DNA of 7,310 nt from Chloroflexota bacterium (GTDB lineage: Bacteria; Chloroflexota; Limnocylindria; Limnocylindrales; CSP1-4): positions 1 to 7,310 of the forward strand of contig JACDAH010000316.1 in the NCBI GenBank assembly GCA_013695505.1, read 5' to 3'. Positions 4,262 to 7,310 of this stretch are shown piece after piece. The notes beneath the pieces are model-generated. The model searched no databases. It was not told the DNA's origin and saw nothing but the letters and a program-made list of their open reading frames with translations. Within the stretch, counting starts at the first letter, position 1. Each line of letters begins with the position of its first letter. The position numbers and the translations under genes were made by a program.

Positions 4262-7042
4262 TCAGACCGGCGGCAGCTCCTGGACGTCGGTCTGGGCCGG
4301 CGCGAACAGGTCACCGACGCGCTCGACCCGTTCGACGATCGTCCGGATCGACCATCCGTCCGGTCGGAGCGCCGGGTCCTCGAGCTCGTCCCAGGTGATC
4401 GGTGCCGACACCGGCGCCCCGGCCGACGGCCGCACCGCGTACGGCGCGACCAGGGTCTTGATCGATGCATTCTGGGTGTAGTCGAGACGGGCCTTGCCGC
4501 CGCGCGAGGCCTTCGCCCAGTCCCAGGAGACGAGCTCCGGGACCGTCGACCCGATCGCCCGGCTGACGGTCTCGACCCACTTGCTGGTCTCGGAGAACGA
4601 GTAGTGGGGCTCGATGGGAATCCAGACCTGGATGCCGCGCTTGCCGGTCGTCTTCGGATAGCCGCGCACCCCGAGATGGCCGAGGGCGGTCCGGTAGAGA
4701 CGGGCGAGGACGAGCGTCTCCTCCCATGTGGTCTTCGTCCCGGGATCGATGTCGATCAGGGCGAACGTGGGGCGGGCCGGATCGTCGATCCGCGACGTCC
4801 AGGCGTGGATCTCGAACGCGGCCTGGTTGCCGAGCCAGCACAGCGCGGCGACGCGGTCGGCGATCAGGTGCTCGTTCGCGTCGCGCGCCTCGACCCCCAC
4901 CTCGCGCCAGCGGCGGAGCCAGGCCGGGGCGGTCGAGGGGATGTCCTTCTGCCAGAAGCTCGGGCCGCTCGCCCCGTTCGGGAAGCGTTGGAGGTTGAGT
5001 GGCCGCTCCGCGAGATGGGGCAGCATCGTCGGCGCGATCCGGGCGAAATAGGCGATCAGCTCACGCTTGGTCACGGGCGCGGCCGACGGCTCCGAGGGGT
5101 GGGGTGGGAAGAGCGTCTTGTCGAGATTCGTCAGCTTCAGGTCGTCGCTCCTGGCGCCGCCGACGTGCCAGACGCCCTCGGCGCTCATCGTCGCGAGGGT
5201 CTCGAGCTCCTCGGGCTCGGCCGCCTGTGGAAGGTCGCTCGCGGCCGCCGACTTCGCCCGCGTCTTCGTCGTTCGCTTCGGGGCAGCCTGCGAAGGCGCC
5301 TTCGTGGTCTTGGGCGTCGATCCGTCATGTGGGCTCATTCCGCGATTCTCCGCCAGTTCGGGTTCCGTCGCCTCGGCGGCCGCAACGGCCGTGGCCGAGG
5401 AGACCGCCTCCTCCCGGATCACCTGGCGCGGATCGCGGCCCGGCTCGATGCCCTTGAACGCCGTCTGGCGAACGTGGCCATCCCGGGTCCAGCCGCCGAG
5501 CTCGGCGCGGATGACGAGCTCGGGCCGGATCCAGGTGATCCCGTTGAGGTCACCGCCCCAGCGGCCCCGCCAGTCGCGTGGCGGCGGCGGGTCGAATGGC
5601 GTGGTGTCGCTGACCAGCGGCGCCATCGCCGCGAGGAGCCGTTTCCTGGTCGTCGCCGTGAAGCCCGACCCGACCTTGCCCGCGAACCGCAGCTTGCCGT
5701 TCTCGTAGACCCCGACGGCGACGGCCCCGAGATCGCGCGCATTGCCCTCCCCCGGGGTCCAGCCGCCGACCACCAGCTCCTGTTCGGGCCGGATCTTCAG
5801 CTTCAGCCAGGCCGGTGTCCGCTTGCCCGGCTCGTAGCGCGACCGGCGGAGCTTGGCGACGATGCCCTCGAGGCCCTGGGTCTTCGCTGCCGCCATGAAC
5901 GCCTCGCCCTCGCCGACGACGTGCGACGCGTAGCGGACCCGATTCGTCTCTCGGAGGACGCTCCGGAGGAGGCGCTTGCGGTCCTCGAGAGGCACGCCGA
6001 GCAGCGAGCGACCGTCGAGGTAGAGGAGATCGAACACCTCGTAGACCAGGGCGCCGGGCACGGCCCGTCCGGCCCCGGGCCCGCGGCGCTCACTGATCCG
6101 CTCCTGAAGCAACGAGAAGTCGGGTCGGCCCTCGTCGTCGAGCGCGACGACCTCGCCGTCGACGATCGCCTCGCGAGCATCGATCCAGGTCGGCGGCGAG
6201 AGGAGGCCCGGGAAGTAGGCCTCGGCGTCCTTCAGGCTCCGGGTCCAGAGCTTGGCCGTGCCGTCGCGAATGACGGCCTCGACCCGGTAACCGTCCCACT
6301 TGATCTCGTACAGCCAGTCCGGGTCGCTGAAGGGCCGGGTCGCGAGTGTCGCGAGCATCGGCTCGATCCGATCCGGCATCGGGCGCTCGACGGCCCCGGC
6401 CAGGTCGATCTCCGCCGTCGCGGCCGGCTGCTCGCTGATCCAGATCGCGTCGCGGTTGGCCTTGACCTCGTCGTTCGTGCGCCCCGTCCGGACGCTCTGG
6501 GGATGGTCCTCGGCGTCCCAGCCCGGGACGGCGGACGCGTCGCGCTTCTTGATCAGGAGCCACTGCTCGCTGTCGTCCTCGAACGCGGCGGTCGGGGCGC
6601 TGCCGGGCCGACGGCTCGTCCGGACGATCGTGAAGCGGCCCTTGGCCTTCTGGCCGTTGAGGACGAACTTCAGCTCGCCGTTCTCGATCGCGGCGGCCGG
6701 ATCGGGCGTCTCGGACTCGGGCATCCAGGTTCCCCAGTCCCACACGATCACGTCGCCCGCGCCGTACTGGCCGTGCGGGATCACGCCCTCGAAGTCGAAG
6801 TACTCGATCGGGTGGTCCTCGACGTGGACCGCCATCCGGCGGACCGTCGAATCGAGGGTCGGCCCCTTGGGCACGGCCCAGCTGACCAGGACGCCGTCGA
6901 TCTCGAGGCGGAAGTCGTAATGGAGACGGGTGGCGCGGTGGCGCTGGACGACGAAGCGGCCGGTGCCGCGGGCCGGTGCGTTACCGGCGGGCTCCGGAGT
7001 CTTGCCGAAATCGCGTTTGCGCTTGTACTGCTCGAGCGGCAT
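4262..7042 (-). CDS. ligD: Multidomain non-homologous end-joining DNA ligase LigD (PE-LIG-POL)
   Basis: 926-residue bacterial end-joining enzyme that trims, fills in and seals double-strand breaks, normally with Ku. Domain order is phosphoesterase, ligase, polymerase, as in Pseudomonas LigD and unlike the mycobacterial POL-PE-LIG order. PE (about 5-190): starts LEQYKRKRDFGKTPEP; by alignment from memory, His35, His41, Asp43, Arg45, His77 and Tyr81 match the active-site set of the Pseudomonas enzyme. LIG (about 222-545): adenylated Lys248 in KWDGYR, motif III YEVFDLLYLDG (334-344), motif IV LEGIVAK (391-397), motif V WLKLK (412-416), then an OB fold. A Lys/Ala/Thr/Pro linker (about 545-620) follows. 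POL (about 621-920): Asp764 and Asp766 in DID, third Asp854 in LDYTQN, ending APYAVRP and ITWDEL. Motif II reads KTTGKRGIQ (797-805), with Thr and Gln where Ser and His are usual. ATG at 7042 opens directly on the conserved N-terminus; no Shine-Dalgarno precedes it. Confidence 0.97.
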   Translation of the reverse strand: MPLEQYKRKRDFGKTPEPAGNAPARGTGRFVVQRHRATRLHYDFRLEIDGVLVSWAVPKGPTLDSTVRRMAVHVEDHPIEYFDFEGVIPHGQYGAGDVIVWDWGTWMPESETPDPAAAIENGELKFVLNGQKAKGRFTIVRTSRRPGSAPTAAFEDDSEQWLLIKKRDASAVPGWDAEDHPQSVRTGRTNDEVKANRDAIWISEQPAATAEIDLAGAVERPMPDRIEPMLATLATRPFSDPDWLYEIKWDGYRVEAVIRDGTAKLWTRSLKDAEAYFPGLLSPPTWIDAREAIVDGEVVALDDEGRPDFSLLQERISERRGPGAGRAVPGALVYEVFDLLYLDGRSLLGVPLEDRKRLLRSVLRETNRVRYASHVVGEGEAFMAAAKTQGLEGIVAKLRRSRYEPGKRTPAWLKLKIRPEQELVVGGWTPGEGNARDLGAVAVGVYENGKLRFAGKVGSGFTATTRKRLLAAMAPLVSDTTPFDPPPPRDWRGRWGGDLNGITWIRPELVIRAELGGWTRDGHVRQTAFKGIEPGRDPRQVIREEAVSSATAVAAAEATEPELAENRGMSPHDGSTPKTTKAPSQAAPKRTTKTRAKSAAASDLPQAAEPEELETLATMSAEGVWHVGGARSDDLKLTNLDKTLFPPHPSEPSAAPVTKRELIAYFARIAPTMLPHLAERPLNLQRFPNGASGPSFWQKDIPSTAPAWLRRWREVGVEARDANEHLIADRVAALCWLGNQAAFEIHAWTSRIDDPARPTFALIDIDPGTKTTWEETLVLARLYRTALGHLGVRGYPKTTGKRGIQVWIPIEPHYSFSETSKWVETVSRAIGSTVPELVSWDWAKASRGGKARLDYTQNASIKTLVAPYAVRPSAGAPVSAPITWDELEDPALRPDGWSIRTIVERVERVGDLFAPAQTDVQELPPV

Positions 7043-7310
7043 TGCCGGTCAGTTTGGCGGATCGACGGCGCGGTCGCAGTCGATCGGGCCAGATTCGCAT
7101 CCCCGGAACGGTCGGCCTGGCGAGAGCGGCCATCGGGCCGTCCCTGGGGGTTCGATCCGGGGGCAGTTAGCCCTTGACGGCAAACTCTCCGCACGAATTG
7201 AGCAAGCGACGGGGGCCGATCGGACCTGACGCCCCGTGGGGGAAAATCTGGCCATCTGGCGCGGCTGAGTGCAGGCGCGCGGGCGCGTGCTCTGGCGCGC
7301 GGGCGCCGCG
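7043..7310. other. Region upstream of ligD with no recognisable gene
   Basis: 268 bp from the ligD start to the window edge. I see no coding region with protein-like composition, no tRNA and no clear promoter. It should carry the ligD promoter; CAAACT (7056-7051, minus strand) 8 nt before the ATG is at most a weak -10 for a near-leaderless start. On the plus strand TTGACG (7174-7179) resembles a -35 but has no good -10. The right end holds a GC-rich direct repeat, annotated separately. Confidence 0.5.
7274..7306. repeat. Two direct copies of a 13-bp GC-rich repeat
   Basis: GGCGCGCGGGCGC occurs at 7274-7286 and again at 7294-7306, exactly 20 bp apart. A shorter relative, TCTGGCGCGG, begins at 7255 and matches the start of the stretch at 7291 (TCTGGCGCGC). 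The sequence stops at the window edge, so further copies cannot be ruled out. It may be simple GC-rich low complexity or part of a longer array. Confidence 0.5.

Noticed and set aside
7148..7170. GGTTCGATC resembling a tRNA T-loop
   Set aside because: The flanking bases are G-rich on both sides and cannot form the T stem, and no acceptor or anticodon arms are found nearby.
4604..7177. 857-codon open frame on the plus strand, opposite ligD
   Set aside because: It mirrors ligD, whose domains and catalytic motifs are unmistakable. The antisense product is a low-complexity Arg/Gly/Leu/Asp-rich string with no recognisable motif, as expected when GC-rich codons suppress stops on the other strand.
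7174..7202. Plus-strand TTGACG as a promoter -35
   Set aside because: At 16-18 bp spacing the candidate -10 hexamers (AATTGA, ATTGAG, TTGAGC) are poor, and no downstream gene is visible.
7212..7235. GGGGC/GCCCC hairpin upstream of ligD
   Set aside because: Only 5 bp with a 14-base loop and no T tract; not convincing as a terminator or regulatory hairpin.

Overview
The window is a GC-rich (roughly 70% by eye), gene-dense bacterial chromosomal segment. GC-rich third codon positions, few Shine-Dalgarno sites, likely leaderless starts and a fused LigD of the PE-LIG-POL type suggest a high-GC Actinomycetota (Thermoleophilia-like) or Chloroflexota (Limnocylindria-like) organism. This is inferred from style and gene content; no rRNA or other phylogenetic marker is present. 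No mobile element, CRISPR array, tRNA or rRNA gene was seen.

Layout. (1) 1-1456, minus strand: a two-gene efflux unit. A small MerR-family regulator is followed by an MFS drug-type exporter, joined by a 4-nt ATGA overlap; the exporter runs off the left edge. A MerR-style dyad lies just upstream of the regulator. (2) 1457-1683: divergent intergenic region with that operator and a second, similar dyad nearer the rightward genes. (3) 1684-4213, plus strand: two adjacent predicted cysteine-peptidase-like proteins from unrelated folds. The first is exported and caspase/CHAT-like (clan CD), with C-terminal beta-sandwich domains. The second is papain/C39-like (clan CA) with no signal peptide and a probable leaderless GTG start. 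(4) 4214-4261: a short convergent gap with a hairpin. (5) 4262-7042, minus strand: a complete multidomain LigD (phosphoesterase, ATP-dependent ligase, primase-like polymerase), the end-joining ligase that normally works with Ku; no Ku gene is in the window. (6) 7043-7310: no convincing gene, and a GC-rich 13-bp direct repeat at the right edge.

How the genes relate. The MerR/MFS pair reads as a self-contained, ligand-induced export module. The two peptidase-like genes are 43 bp apart on the same strand and are the least understood part; their function is unknown and any shared role is inference. LigD is transcribed toward them and appears independent. The points most worth checking are the two-fold peptidase pair, the twin MerR-like dyads, and the substituted motif II in the LigD polymerase domain.
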